The notes: generated from the sequence alone by a model not told the origin. A stretch of 64,000 bases of DNA from Flavobacterium tistrianum (GCF_003254545.1 NZ_QJRH01000073.1:603106-667105); one strand, 5' to 3'; shown: positions 33,500-41,852, numbered from the stretch's first letter. Numbers and translations: made by a program.

Positions 33500-34861
33500 A
33501 TGTACGCAATACTTGACATAGAAACCACTGGGGGACAATTTAATGAAGAGGGAATTACCGAAATCGCTATCTACAAATTTGATGGGCATGAAGTAGTTGA
33601 TCAATTCATTAGCCTTGTCAATCCTGAAATTCCGATTCAGCCTTTCGTAGTAAAACTGACTGGAATTAATAACACTATGTTGCGTTCTGCTCCAAAATTC
33701 TATGAAGTTGCTAAACGAATTATAGAAATCACTCAAGATTGCGTTATCGTAGCTCACAACGCCTCTTTCGACTATAGAATCTTGCGTACAGAATTCAGAC
33801 GTTTAGGTTACGATTTTGAAGCAAAAACACTTTGTACAGTAGAATTAGCAAAAAAACTAATTCCGGAACAGCCATCTTACAGTTTAGGAAAATTAGTTCG
33901 TTCACTCGGAATCCCAATGGCCGACAGACATCGCGCGAGTGGAGATGCCATGGCTACAACGAAGCTTTTTAAAATGCTTTTGGAAAAAGATGTTGAGAAA
34001 ACCATCGTAAAAGACTTTATAAAACTCGAAGTAGAAAAAGGAATTTCTCCAAAATTCTTGGATATTTTAAATCAAATGCCAGCTAAAACAGGCGTGTATT
34101 ATATCTACAAAGAAGATGGGACTTTAATTTACATTGGCAAAAGCCAAAATATTAAAAAAAGAGTCAATCAGCATTTTACGGGAGTTACAACCAAAAGCAA
34201 ACGAATTCAGGCAGAAGTTTTCACCATTACTTACGATGAAACCGGAAGCGAATTAATTGCGCTTTTAAAAGAAAGTCAAGAAGTAAAAATCAATCGTCCG
34301 CGCTATAATCGTTCACAAAAGAAAACTGTTTTTCCTTTTGCATTATATGCAGAAAAAGATTCAAACGGCTATATCAATTTGAAATTGGAGAAAGCAGATG
34401 GACGAAAAAAAGAAATTACCTCTTTTGCATCGTTACAAGAAGGTAAAAATGCACTTTTCAGATTTACTTCAAAATATCATTTGTGCCAAAAACTAACAGG
34501 TTTATATCAGACCAAAAAAGAGTGTTTTCAATATAAAATCAAAGAATGTGACGGCGCCTGCATTGGCGAAGTTACTCCAGAAGTTTACAATTTGAGAGTA
34601 CAGCAATTCATTTCAGAAAACAGTTTTGAGAACAAAAATATGGTTCTGATAGACCGAGGAAGAAATGTAAACGAACGAAGCGCCATTCTGATCGAAGACG
34701 GAATTTACAAAGGTTACGCCTATTATGATTTAAATTATCAAATCACTAATATCGAAATCTTAAAAAATATTCTGGTTCCAATGCAGCACAATCGCGACGT
34801 AAAAAATATCATTCAGAGTTATATCCGAAAAAGCAAATCATTAAAAATTCTTCATTTTTAA
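33500..34861 (+). CDS. DEDD exonuclease fused to a GIY-YIG endonuclease domain
   Basis: The ATG at 33500 gives 453 residues and starts right at the exonuclease fold; the 18-base-earlier start lies in the low-complexity repeat and was rejected. The first 180 residues are a DnaQ-like domain with ILDIETTGGQ (ExoI), VIVAHNASFDYRIL (ExoII) and HRASGDAMAT (ExoIII), all catalytic residues present. From about 190 onwards a GIY-YIG domain of the UvrC/Cho type follows (KTGVYYIYKEDGTLIYIGKS, LLKESQEVKINRPRYN). The UvrC UvrB-binding and helix-hairpin-helix parts are absent. Fusions of this type are known; they probably act in DNA repair. Confidence 0.9.
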   Translation: MYAILDIETTGGQFNEEGITEIAIYKFDGHEVVDQFISLVNPEIPIQPFVVKLTGINNTMLRSAPKFYEVAKRIIEITQDCVIVAHNASFDYRILRTEFRRLGYDFEAKTLCTVELAKKLIPEQPSYSLGKLVRSLGIPMADRHRASGDAMATTKLFKMLLEKDVEKTIVKDFIKLEVEKGISPKFLDILNQMPAKTGVYYIYKEDGTLIYIGKSQNIKKRVNQHFTGVTTKSKRIQAEVFTITYDETGSELIALLKESQEVKINRPRYNRSQKKTVFPFALYAEKDSNGYINLKLEKADGRKKEITSFASLQEGKNALFRFTSKYHLCQKLTGLYQTKKECFQYKIKECDGACIGEVTPEVYNLRVQQFISENSFENKNMVLIDRGRNVNERSAILIEDGIYKGYAYYDLNYQITNIEILKNILVPMQHNRDVKNIIQSYIRKSKSLKILHF

Positions 34862-34891
34862 CCATTGAAAACTTTCATTATCTTTAAGGAT

Positions 34892-35731
34892 ATGAAAAAA
34901 ACAAAATCACAATACGAAATCTTTAGAGAAAAAGTCAAAATTGTTCTATATGGCACAAACACCATTTTAGGGCGAATGTTCGATTTAGTATTGCTGGGTT
35001 TAATTTTACTGAGCGTTCTTTTGATAATGCTTGATACCGTTGAAGGAGTTAGTTCTAAATATCATGCCCAATTATTGGTATGCGAATGGATAATTACAGT
35101 ATTTTTCACCATCGAATATATACTTAGAATTATCTCAATCCAAAAACCAGTCAAATACATTTTCAGCTTTTACGGAATCATCGATTTGCTTGCCGTTTTA
35201 CCAATGTATTTATCCATTTTTTTTCCTGGCGCAAGCATTTTATCAATCGTAAGAGCATTGCGTTTCCTTCGATTATTCAAAATTTTACACATTCCGCAAA
35301 TCAACCATCAATCACTTCAACTAAAAGAAGCTATAGAAGCCAGCAAAGAAAAAATTCTGGTTTTCATTTATTTTGTTCTAATTAGTACCGTAATAATCGG
35401 AACTATAATGTACTTAGTCGAAGGCAGAGAATCAGGATTCACAAGCATTCCAATGGGGATTTACTGGACAATCGTAACCCTCACAACAGTTGGTTACGGA
35501 GATATTTCGCCACAAACTCCGTTAGGACAATTTATAGCAGCATTTGTAATGATTCTAGGTTACGGAATCATCGCCGTTCCAACTGGAATTGTAACTGCAG
35601 AATTTGCAAAAAGCAGTTTAAGAAACAATTCAGTAAGCGGAAAAAAAACATGCAGAAAATGTCAGTCTCAAGTCCATTTTGACAATGCAAAATATTGTTA
35701 CGAATGCGGAACCGAACTGCCAAATAATTAA
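34892..35731 (+). CDS. voltage-gated potassium channel with C-terminal zinc ribbon
   Basis: Start chosen at the ATG (34892), preceded by AAGGA; an upstream TTG is less likely. The 279-residue protein has six hydrophobic spans, an arginine-rich S4 (SIVRALRFLRLFKILH), the selectivity filter TVGYGD (residues 199-204) and pore helix. A C-terminal CxxC...CxxC ribbon (CRKCQSQ, then YCYECGTEL) follows, probably binding zinc. It is a Kv-type channel subunit forming tetramers in the inner membrane. The zinc ribbon is an unusual tail for such channels. Confidence 0.9.
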   Translation: MKKTKSQYEIFREKVKIVLYGTNTILGRMFDLVLLGLILLSVLLIMLDTVEGVSSKYHAQLLVCEWIITVFFTIEYILRIISIQKPVKYIFSFYGIIDLLAVLPMYLSIFFPGASILSIVRALRFLRLFKILHIPQINHQSLQLKEAIEASKEKILVFIYFVLISTVIIGTIMYLVEGRESGFTSIPMGIYWTIVTLTTVGYGDISPQTPLGQFIAAFVMILGYGIIAVPTGIVTAEFAKSSLRNNSVSGKKTCRKCQSQVHFDNAKYCYECGTELPNN

Positions 35732-35734
35732 TTT

Positions 35735-35880
35735 TAGAAGCTAATCCAGCTGTACATTCCAACTCCTCCTTATATTTGTAATTTTTTAAGGCATAAAAGG
35801 AGCTTCCGTTGGTCGCTCTTTTACACCAAAAAAAATTCAACAAATATAAGTCCGGGGTTTCCATTTCCATCTGGGCTAAA
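35735..35880. repeat. diverged palindromic intergenic repeat (AGCCC/GGGCT type)
   Basis: The stretch starts GCTAATCCAGCTGTACATTC and ends TTTCCATTTCCATCTGGGCT. CTTATATTTG and CAAATATAAG form an inner stem. The ends recall the element at 41584-41672, so I take it as a diverged copy. No gene is seen in it. Confidence 0.55.
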
Positions 35881-35884
35881 AACT

Positions 35885-36805
35885 ATGAAATACCTAATTA
35901 CCATTGTCGGACCAACAGCTATAGGCAAAACTGCCTTGAGTATTGCTTTGGCACAACATTTTAAATCCGAAATCGTTTCTTGCGACAGCCGTCAGTTTTT
36001 CAAAGAAATGACTATCGGAACAGCTGTTCCAAATCAAGAAGAATTAAATTCTGCCCAACATCATTTCATTCAAAATAAATCCATTTTTGAAAACTACACC
36101 GTTGGCGATTACGAAAAAGAAGCTTTAGCCAAAATCGAAGAATTATTTCAAAAAAATGATTACGTAATTCTCATTGGCGGTTCAGGATTATATGTTGACG
36201 CCATTTTAAAAGGTTTCGACGAGTTTCCTGAAATAGACCCAAGTGTTCGTTCTGAAGTAAATTCGAACTACGAAAAACTCGGAATTGAATATCTTCAAGA
36301 TCAGCTGAAAAATTTAGATCCTGATTATTATCAAAAAATAACAGCCGAAAATCCGCAGACTTTACAAAACCCACAGCGAATGATGCGTTTTGTAGAAGTT
36401 TGTATTGGATCACAAAAACCATATTCTTCATTTCTAAATCAAAAGAAAAACAATCGAGAATTCACTCCCATTCTAATTGGTTTAGATGCCGATAGAGAAA
36501 TCATTTACAGCAGAATCAACCAGCGTGTTGACATCATGATGAACGAAGGATTATTGAAAGAAGCTGAAGCACTTTATCCTAACAAAGCGTTAAATGCGCT
36601 CCAAACGGTCGGTTATAGGGAATTATTTAGTTATTTTGACGGAGAATTCACTTTGCCTTTTGCGATAGAAGAAATCAAAAAGAACACCAGAAGATTCTCC
36701 AAAAGACAACTAACGTGGTTCAAACGAAACGAAAACACGAAATGGTTTGATTATGCAACAGATAGAAAAGAAATTATAAATTACATAGAAAATCTTCTAA
36801 AGTAA
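35885..36805 (+). CDS. miaA: tRNA dimethylallyltransferase
   Basis: MiaA adds a dimethylallyl group to A37 of tRNAs that read UNN codons. The 306-residue enzyme has the P-loop GPTAIGKTALSIALA, SCDSRQFFKEMTIGTA, the GGSGLYVDAIL motif and the RMMRFVEVCIG stretch. The closing RRFSKRQLTWFKRNENTKWF is diagnostic. Length is normal. It is preceded by a palindromic repeat. Confidence 0.96.
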   Translation: MKYLITIVGPTAIGKTALSIALAQHFKSEIVSCDSRQFFKEMTIGTAVPNQEELNSAQHHFIQNKSIFENYTVGDYEKEALAKIEELFQKNDYVILIGGSGLYVDAILKGFDEFPEIDPSVRSEVNSNYEKLGIEYLQDQLKNLDPDYYQKITAENPQTLQNPQRMMRFVEVCIGSQKPYSSFLNQKKNNREFTPILIGLDADREIIYSRINQRVDIMMNEGLLKEAEALYPNKALNALQTVGYRELFSYFDGEFTLPFAIEEIKKNTRRFSKRQLTWFKRNENTKWFDYATDRKEIINYIENLLK

Positions 36806-36873
36806 AAGAAAGTCTTTCTTCTTTCATCTTGCTTCTATTTTCAAAAGAAAAATCTAAAATCTAAAATTAAAAA

Positions 36874-37620
36874 ATGCCAATATCTCCTAATTTCACCTCA
36901 GTTCTAAGCAAAGACTGGGAAATCAATTTCACGCAATGCACGCCAACCGGATTTTTAAAATATACCGATTTGTGTAATATTTTACAATTAACCGCCGCTG
37001 CACATTCAGAAGTTGGAGGAATTAGCTTTTATGACATGCAGGAATTCCATCAAGCGTGGGTTTTAAGCCGAATGCGTGTAGAAGTTCATGCTTTACCAAA
37101 ATGGCAGGATATTGTAACTGTAAAAACATGGATTAACAGTCTTGAAAATTCGCGTTCAGTCCGTGCACTTGAAATGTACGTAAATGGCAAAAAAATAGTG
37201 GGTTGCGAAACATATTGGGCAGTTTTCAATACACAATTGCGTCGTCCTGAAGCCTTAGCACTTCCTTACGAACATTTTGAATTATTCCCAGAAAAAAGAG
37301 CAACTGAAGAAGGTTTTTCAAAAATCAATATCAATCATGACAAAGAAGCCGTTTTCGAAAAAACAGTTTATTTATCCGATTTAGACATTGTAAACCATGT
37401 AAATAACGTAAAATACCTAGAATGGTGTTTGGATCATGTCGACCCAAAAAGAATTATAAAGCAAGAAGTAAAAAGTTTCGAGATGAATTTCATGAAAGAG
37501 CTTTCATTACAAGATAATGTTGTAATTCACGAAAGTGAAGACGACGATCATACAACTGCAACATTCAGCATTACAAAAGGTGAAAAAACTTGTTTTGCTT
37601 TGGAATTGCATTGGAAATAA
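36874..37620 (+). CDS. acyl-ACP thioesterase (Fat family)
   Basis: The 248-residue protein contains two tandem hotdog domains, as in the Fat/plant-type acyl-ACP thioesterases: the first near LKYTDLCNILQLTAAAHSEV, the second near YLSDLDIVNHVNNVKYLEWC, which carries the catalytic Asn/His pair DIVNHVNN. It releases free fatty acids from the carrier protein. It is soluble. It follows miaA by 69 bases and could be in the same transcript. Confidence 0.88.
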   Translation: MPISPNFTSVLSKDWEINFTQCTPTGFLKYTDLCNILQLTAAAHSEVGGISFYDMQEFHQAWVLSRMRVEVHALPKWQDIVTVKTWINSLENSRSVRALEMYVNGKKIVGCETYWAVFNTQLRRPEALALPYEHFELFPEKRATEEGFSKININHDKEAVFEKTVYLSDLDIVNHVNNVKYLEWCLDHVDPKRIIKQEVKSFEMNFMKELSLQDNVVIHESEDDDHTTATFSITKGEKTCFALELHWK

Positions 37621-37654
37621 ACTACGATTCCTCTTTACTACAAAGATTTACCAC

Positions 37655-37764
37655 AATTTTGTCATTTCGACGAAGGAGAAATCTCCACAAGTAACTCCGC
37701 AACGAAAATCAAATCTTTGTCGAGCTTCTCGCGAAGATTTCTCCTTCGTCGAAATGACAAAATT
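37655..37764. repeat. GTCATTTCGACGAAGG palindromic repeat, copy 1
   Basis: A 29-bp arm (37655-37683, containing GTCATTTCGACGAAGGAG) is perfectly inverted at 37736-37764, around 52 bases. A second copy lies at 41723-41825. This element is widespread in spacers of Flavobacterium, to my memory. Confidence 0.92.
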
Positions 37765-37773
37765 GATGTATAT

Positions 37774-37807
37774 AAAAAAAACGATGCAAATTTTGCATCG
37801 TTTTTTT
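37774..37807. terminator. bidirectional terminator
   Basis: CGATGCAAA and TTTGCATCG form a stem (37782-37800) with A and T tracts on both sides. It lies between the convergent thioesterase and TPR genes. Confidence 0.82.
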
Positions 37808-37814
37808 ATCATAA

Positions 37815-38348
37815 TCATTTCGATTTCTTCTTCAAATCTTTTTTAGCTTTCTTCTCTTTCTTCTTTTTCAGCAAATCAATTTTATCTTTAATTCTTTTTT
37901 CAACCTCGCTAATTCCTGAATCATAATCATGCTGAATAGAATATAATTTTGCCTGCTTAATTTCTTTTAAAGCATCCTTAAATTCGTGTTGCACTTCTAA
38001 CAGAATTGCTTTTTTGATGTAAATCTCTGATTTATTTATTCCTTTTACTGTTAAAGCAAAATCAATTAATTTCTGTGCCTCTTCATAATCTTCATTTAAA
38101 ATCAACGTTTTTAAATAATACGGATAGATTTCAAGCGCATGAATATTAATCGATAGAGCCTGCTGAAAATAAGATTTTGCCTCTTCATAATTCATTAATT
38201 GTTCCGCCTGAATTCTTCCGTACAAACACAAAACCATCGTATTTTTATCATCATAAGAAAAAGCATAATCTAAAGATTCAATTGTTCCTTCAAGCCAGAA
38301 CGGATAATTATCCAAGGCTTGAAAAAGGTATTTATCAGTTGTTTTCAT
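37815..38348 (-). CDS. TPR-repeat protein, last gene of the RtcB-PrfH operon
   Basis: The 177-residue protein has about three tetratricopeptide-like helices pairs (MVLCLYGRIQAEQLMNYEEA, FQQALSINIHALEIYPYYLK, LNEDYEEAQKLIDFAL) and ends in a highly basic tail (KIDLLKKKKEKKAKKDLKKK). Its ATG overlaps the prfH stop by 14 bases. The basic tail suggests RNA or ribosome contact. It is not a recognised part of RtcB-PrfH systems, so its role in the operon is inference from overlap. Confidence 0.75.
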   Translation of the reverse strand: MKTTDKYLFQALDNYPFWLEGTIESLDYAFSYDDKNTMVLCLYGRIQAEQLMNYEEAKSYFQQALSINIHALEIYPYYLKTLILNEDYEEAQKLIDFALTVKGINKSEIYIKKAILLEVQHEFKDALKEIKQAKLYSIQHDYDSGISEVEKRIKDKIDLLKKKKEKKAKKDLKKKSK

Positions 38349-39024
38349 TGCGTAAATCGTTTTTTAATTTCTGACGAGTTCCTTTATAGCTTTTCTCTAC
38401 TTTGTTCTTTTTAAAATCACTTCCTGCAAAAATTCTTATTGGATTTCCACGCTGTACATTGAGCTGATTTTCCCATTGTTTTCCAACATGATTTTTAAGC
38501 TGAGTAAGTTTCTCGTCTTCTAGTTTTTTAAATAATCTTTCTGTTGCCAGTTTTTTGTTTTGGTGCTGAGAACGGCTGTCCATAGCGACAACTGCAATTC
38601 CAGTCGGAATATGAGTTGCCCGAATTGCCGAACTCACCTTATTAACATGCTGACCTCCCGCTCCAGAACTTCTCATGGCCTGATATTGAATATCATCCTC
38701 TGAAACTACAGCATTCTTTTGCTGTTCAATTTCAAAAATTCCAATAAACCAGTTCTTGCGTTTGTGCATTTTTCTAAATTGACTCTGACCAATCCACTGA
38801 ATCGTTCCAACCCAAGATTTCACAAACTGATCAGCATTTTTTCCTTTTACAGAAATCGATGCGGTTTCAATAGTTCCGTTTTCTTCTCCTTTCTCTCTTT
38901 GAAGTAAAACCACATCTAAATTCTGATCTTGTGCTTCTTCCAAAACTTTTTTAAGCACTTGGGCAACAACCCAAGTGCATTCTGCAGGTCCGCGACCCGC
39001 TGTTATCTGAATTATTTTTTCCAT
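38335..39024 (-). CDS. prfH: peptide chain release factor homologue PrfH
   Basis: Start chosen at the ATG 39022-39024 (MEKIIQITAGRGPAECTW); an upstream in-frame start gives a basic extension overlapping the RtcB stop region and is unlikely. The 229-residue protein has the class I release factor catalytic loop GAGGQHVNKVSSAIRATHIP. The stop-codon-reading domain 2 of RF1/RF2 is replaced by a different N-terminal part, as in the PrfH family. It releases nascent peptides from damaged ribosomes. It follows rtcB by 13 bases; prfH-rtcB pairs are known to protect against cleavage of 16S rRNA in the decoding centre. Confidence 0.92.
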   Translation of the reverse strand: MEKIIQITAGRGPAECTWVVAQVLKKVLEEAQDQNLDVVLLQREKGEENGTIETASISVKGKNADQFVKSWVGTIQWIGQSQFRKMHKRKNWFIGIFEIEQQKNAVVSEDDIQYQAMRSSGAGGQHVNKVSSAIRATHIPTGIAVVAMDSRSQHQNKKLATERLFKKLEDEKLTQLKNHVGKQWENQLNVQRGNPIRIFAGSDFKKNKVEKSYKGTRQKLKNDLRNENN

Positions 39025-39037
39025 TTTAAATTTCTTC

Positions 39038-40429
39038 TTAACGATCCATTCTAATAATCTTTGGCGTAAAAGTTCCCAAAACTTCAACTAGATCAGTTTG
39101 ATTCGCCATTACTTTCGTGATGTCTTTGTATGCCATTGGAGCTTCGTCAATATTCCCACCGATTAAAGTCACTTCGTGTTTCTTCAATTCTTTATTAATC
39201 AGGCTTTGTGTAAAAGTGCTTTTACATTTTGCTCTCGAAAACAAACGTCCTGCACCATGCGAAGCCGAATTTAAACTTTCAGAATTTCCTTTTCCTTTTA
39301 CAATAAAACCCGGCGCAGTCATCGAACCTGGAATAATTCCCAATTGACCTTCTCCTGCAGGAGTTGCTCCTTTTCTGTGCACGATACATTCCTGACCATT
39401 CACGGCTTCTTTCCAAGCAAAATTGTGATGGTTCTCAATTGTTACCACAACTCTTTTTCCAATCGCTTTGGCAATTCGTCTGTGAATATCATCATGACAG
39501 GCTTTTGCATATTCTCCAGCTAAATTCATTGCCAGCCAATATTCTTGACCGTCATGAGTATTCAAATCCAGCCAAGCCAAATGCTGTACGTTTTTAGGTA
39601 ACGGACATTGTTTTGTTGCCAAATACGTATAATGCTTCGCAATATTTGCCCCTAATCCGCGAGAACCGCTATGAGAAAGAACAGCAAAATATTCTCCCTT
39701 TTCCAATTTCCATTCGTTTTCAGGATTTTCAATTTTTGCGATTCCAAATTCCACAAAATGGTTTCCTCCGCCCGACGTTCCTAATTGTTTATAGGCTTTT
39801 GGAAGAAGATTTTTCAATAACGGAATATCTTGAAATCCACTATTGTAAAACACTTCATGATCTACACGTGAATTGTGCGTCTCATACATTCCAAACTTTG
39901 TATTGTCTTTTAAAATGGCTTCCAACTGATGTTCTTTTCCTTTAAAATGAGAAGCTGGCAAATCAAAAATCGAAAGGCTCATTCTACACCCAATGTCTAC
40001 ACCAACTCCGTATGGAATCACAGCGTTATCAGTTGCTAATACGCCACCAATAGGCAATCCGTAACCCGAATGCGCGTCTGGCATTAAAGCACCTGCAACT
40101 GAAATTGGCAGTTTCAACGAATCATACAATTGAAATTTTGCCTGCTCATCGATTTCATTTTCTCCAAAAATTTTAAACGGCGCTCTAGTATTTTTAAGCT
40201 GATGCATTCTTATCTGAACAGGTTTTATCAAACCTTCAGCTACTTTTCCCCAAGTTCCGTTTCCTTCATATTTTTCAGGATTTAACAAAACATCTTTCGC
40301 TTCTGTTAGAATAGATTCTTTTTTCTCTCTTTTTCTATATCTGTTTATCTGCCCTAAGGCTATGTTTATTGAATTGTTCTTTGGAAAACCTAGTTTAATC
40401 AGGTCTTTTCCAGATAATTTATTTCCCAT
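39038..40429 (-). CDS. rtcB: RtcB-family RNA ligase
   Basis: RtcB joins 2',3'-cyclic phosphate and 5'-OH RNA ends using GTP and Mn2+. The 463-residue protein has the conserved GVGVDIGCRMSLSIFDLP (metal cysteine), SGGGNHFVEFGIA, VTIENHHNFAWKEAV and the guanylated histidine in IVHRKGATPAGEGQLGIIPG. An N-terminal extension of about 70 residues before IRMHQLKNT points to the RtcB2 type that lies next to prfH. Its ATG overlaps the end of the upstream gene by 11 bases. It is likely to repair ribosomal RNA cut by a toxin or nuclease. Confidence 0.94.
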   Translation of the reverse strand: MGNKLSGKDLIKLGFPKNNSINIALGQINRYRKREKKESILTEAKDVLLNPEKYEGNGTWGKVAEGLIKPVQIRMHQLKNTRAPFKIFGENEIDEQAKFQLYDSLKLPISVAGALMPDAHSGYGLPIGGVLATDNAVIPYGVGVDIGCRMSLSIFDLPASHFKGKEHQLEAILKDNTKFGMYETHNSRVDHEVFYNSGFQDIPLLKNLLPKAYKQLGTSGGGNHFVEFGIAKIENPENEWKLEKGEYFAVLSHSGSRGLGANIAKHYTYLATKQCPLPKNVQHLAWLDLNTHDGQEYWLAMNLAGEYAKACHDDIHRRIAKAIGKRVVVTIENHHNFAWKEAVNGQECIVHRKGATPAGEGQLGIIPGSMTAPGFIVKGKGNSESLNSASHGAGRLFSRAKCKSTFTQSLINKELKKHEVTLIGGNIDEAPMAYKDITKVMANQTDLVEVLGTFTPKIIRMDR

Positions 40430-41198
40430 GATTTTCTATCATTTCGTCTGCATATTGCTGATACAAAATGTGCAGACTTTTATTTTTAATTGGGCTGATC
40501 TCTTTTGGATTTTCATTTTCATAATAACTCCATTTATGAGAACTGCCGTGTATTAATCTATTTATTTTATTTCTCAGATTATGATTAACAATATAATTGT
40601 CAACTAGTTGAATTTGACTTTCTAAATCTGAATCGACCATTTTTGTATGTGTTATCATATAAGGGCTAACACGAAGCACATACCGCCAAGGTTCATTAAA
40701 TACGTAATGAATTTTATATCGTTTGCAATTGCTGCACCAACGTTCCCTTTTATAAAAATGGGCTTTTTCTTTTTCGGTCAATTCCAGTTTTGAACTTTTC
40801 CATTCCCATTCCGAAAACTCTTTTACAGTCTGGAGTTTTTCAACATACACATGTTTTCTTTTTCTTTTTTTCTTTTTCTTAAAATCTTTTTCATGAGAAA
40901 ACTGCCATGTATTTATTTTTTCCAATAATTCTATGTAAAATGTCGCTTCACTTGATCTGGCAATATCTTCTCTTAATTTAAAATTACGTTGCCAGCCTTT
41001 TTGATAAGGAATTTCTAAAGGAACCAATGGTAAGTCTCTACGTTTTTTCCAAAGATCAGCTTCAAGCTTTCTTAACTGAATTAATTGTTTTTCAAAATCT
41101 TCTTTTACTAATCTTTTCTTTCTTCTTCTACTTTTAAAACGAGTACATAATGCATACTCGTCTACCGTATAATTTTCCATAAAAAAATTATCGTGCAT
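40419..41198 (-). CDS. unrecognised basic protein leading the RtcB-PrfH operon
   Basis: A 259-residue protein with no family that I recognise. Visible parts are a very basic start (YALCTRFKSRRRKKRLVKED), a helical middle section (LIQLRKLEADLWKKRR), KGWQRNFKLREDIARSS, a lysine-arginine run (DFKKKKKRKRKH), and one CxxC in RWCSNCKRYKIHYVFNEPW. After this come aromatic residues and a closing helix. It lacks a signal peptide or membrane span. It overlaps rtcB by 11 bases, so the two are translated together. The charge suggests RNA or ribosome binding. An alternative start six codons later (MENYTVDEYA) is possible. Confidence 0.7.
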   Translation of the reverse strand: MHDNFFMENYTVDEYALCTRFKSRRRKKRLVKEDFEKQLIQLRKLEADLWKKRRDLPLVPLEIPYQKGWQRNFKLREDIARSSEATFYIELLEKINTWQFSHEKDFKKKKKRKRKHVYVEKLQTVKEFSEWEWKSSKLELTEKEKAHFYKRERWCSNCKRYKIHYVFNEPWRYVLRVSPYMITHTKMVDSDLESQIQLVDNYIVNHNLRNKINRLIHGSSHKWSYYENENPKEISPIKNKSLHILYQQYADEMIENHGK

Positions 41199-41285
41199 TA
41201 AATTAAAGCCTAAAAGGCTTAAAAATTTTATCCTTGCGGATAATACTAAAAATCGATTTTCGGGAAAATTTTTGAAGTGTCTAGA
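41199..41285 (-). promoter_or_regulatory. leader with consecutive hairpins before the rtcB operon
   Basis: On the minus strand two hairpins follow each other: TTATCCGCAAGGATAA, a stem with a GCAA tetraloop of GNRA type, and AAGCCTTTTAGGCTT. A third weaker palindrome (ATTTTCCCGAAAAT) lies upstream. The terminator on its far side means the operon promoter must be here, but no clear TAnnTTTG was found. Confidence 0.45.
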
Positions 41286-41287
41286 AT

Positions 41288-41325
41288 AAAAAAAGCCCGA
41301 AACTTATTGTCTTCGGGCTTTTTTA
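41288..41325. terminator. strong terminator upstream of the rtcB operon
   Basis: AAAAGCCCGAA pairs with TTCGGGCTTTT, with T tracts in both directions. It isolates the rtcB operon from whatever is transcribed to the right. Confidence 0.85.
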
Positions 41326-41344
41326 TATATCAAAAAATATATTT

Positions 41345-41428
41345 CTAAGATTGAAATAAGCCACGAAGAATTGCTGCACCAAATTCATTTGGTGTGAAGC
41401 TTTGTGATGTCGATGCAAATACAAACAT
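41345..41428 (-). CDS. possible 27-residue peptide or small RNA
   Basis: From the minus-strand ATG at 41426-41428 a 27-residue frame reads MFVFASTSQSFTPNEFGAAI then LRGLFQS and a TAG stop. The strong terminator at 41288-41325 follows closely. An internal hairpin CACCAAATGAATTTGGTG lies in the frame, so a small RNA is an equal explanation. The upstream ATATTTGC is only a partial -7 element. Confidence 0.35.
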   Translation of the reverse strand: MFVFASTSQSFTPNEFGAAILRGLFQS

Positions 41429-41583
41429 TTTTTCTTCGTTTTAAAGGGTTATTATTTTTTTCGTCTGCAAATATTCAGAATTGTTTTTTGATTTTCCAAA
41501 TTTATTTTAAAGAAAATTCATGTAAAAAAACAACTAACACGTTCATCGAATTGTAAAAACACACATTATCTATCTGAAAACTA

Positions 41584-41672
41584 AAGCCCTAGTCCTGATA
41601 GAAGCGGTATCCTTTTTCTTGCTCCTTTAGCAAGAAAAAGATATAAGCGGGATAGCAGGAAACAGCTTCAAA
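41584..41672. repeat. AGCCCT...GATAGCAGG intergenic repeat
   Basis: AAGCCCTAGTCCTGATAGAA at the start and GCGGGATAGCAGGAAACAGC at the end bracket an inner hairpin, CTTTTTCTTGCT with AGCAAGAAAAAG (41612-41640). Elements of this type are common in Bacteroidetes spacers by memory. A diverged copy is suggested at 35735-35880. Confidence 0.75.
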
Positions 41673-41722
41673 TAAAAGAAATTATAACAAAAAAAACATA
41701 AATTCCAGTGTTTTCCGCAAAG

Positions 41723-41825
41723 TTTGTCATTTCGACGAAGGAGAAATCACACTAGAAATTCCGCAAACAAAATCGCGAATCTTTGTCGAATTACGCGTGT
41801 GATTTCTCCTTCGTAGAAATGACCA
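41723..41825. repeat. GTCATTTCGACGAAGG palindromic repeat, copy 2
   Basis: The left arm starts TTTGTCATTTCGACGAAGGA; the inverse GTGTGATTTCTCCTTCGTAG lies at the right end with one change. The ends match copy 1 at 37655-37764, while the central part differs. The 480 bases around it (41429-41852) hold no clear gene. Confidence 0.88.
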
Positions 41826-41852
41826 GATTAAGCAGTAAAGCTTTTTAAGCAC

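Noticed and set aside
35740..35880. tRNA-like fold or small gene before miaA
   Set aside because: No anticodon arm or TTC loop pattern; the ends fit a diverged intergenic repeat.
37655..37764. Insertion sequence ends
   Set aside because: The inverted arms enclose only 52 bases with no transposase; this is a small palindromic repeat.
37535..37926. Plus-strand frames at the end of the thioesterase gene
   Set aside because: They run through the palindromic repeat and terminator and have no coding pattern.
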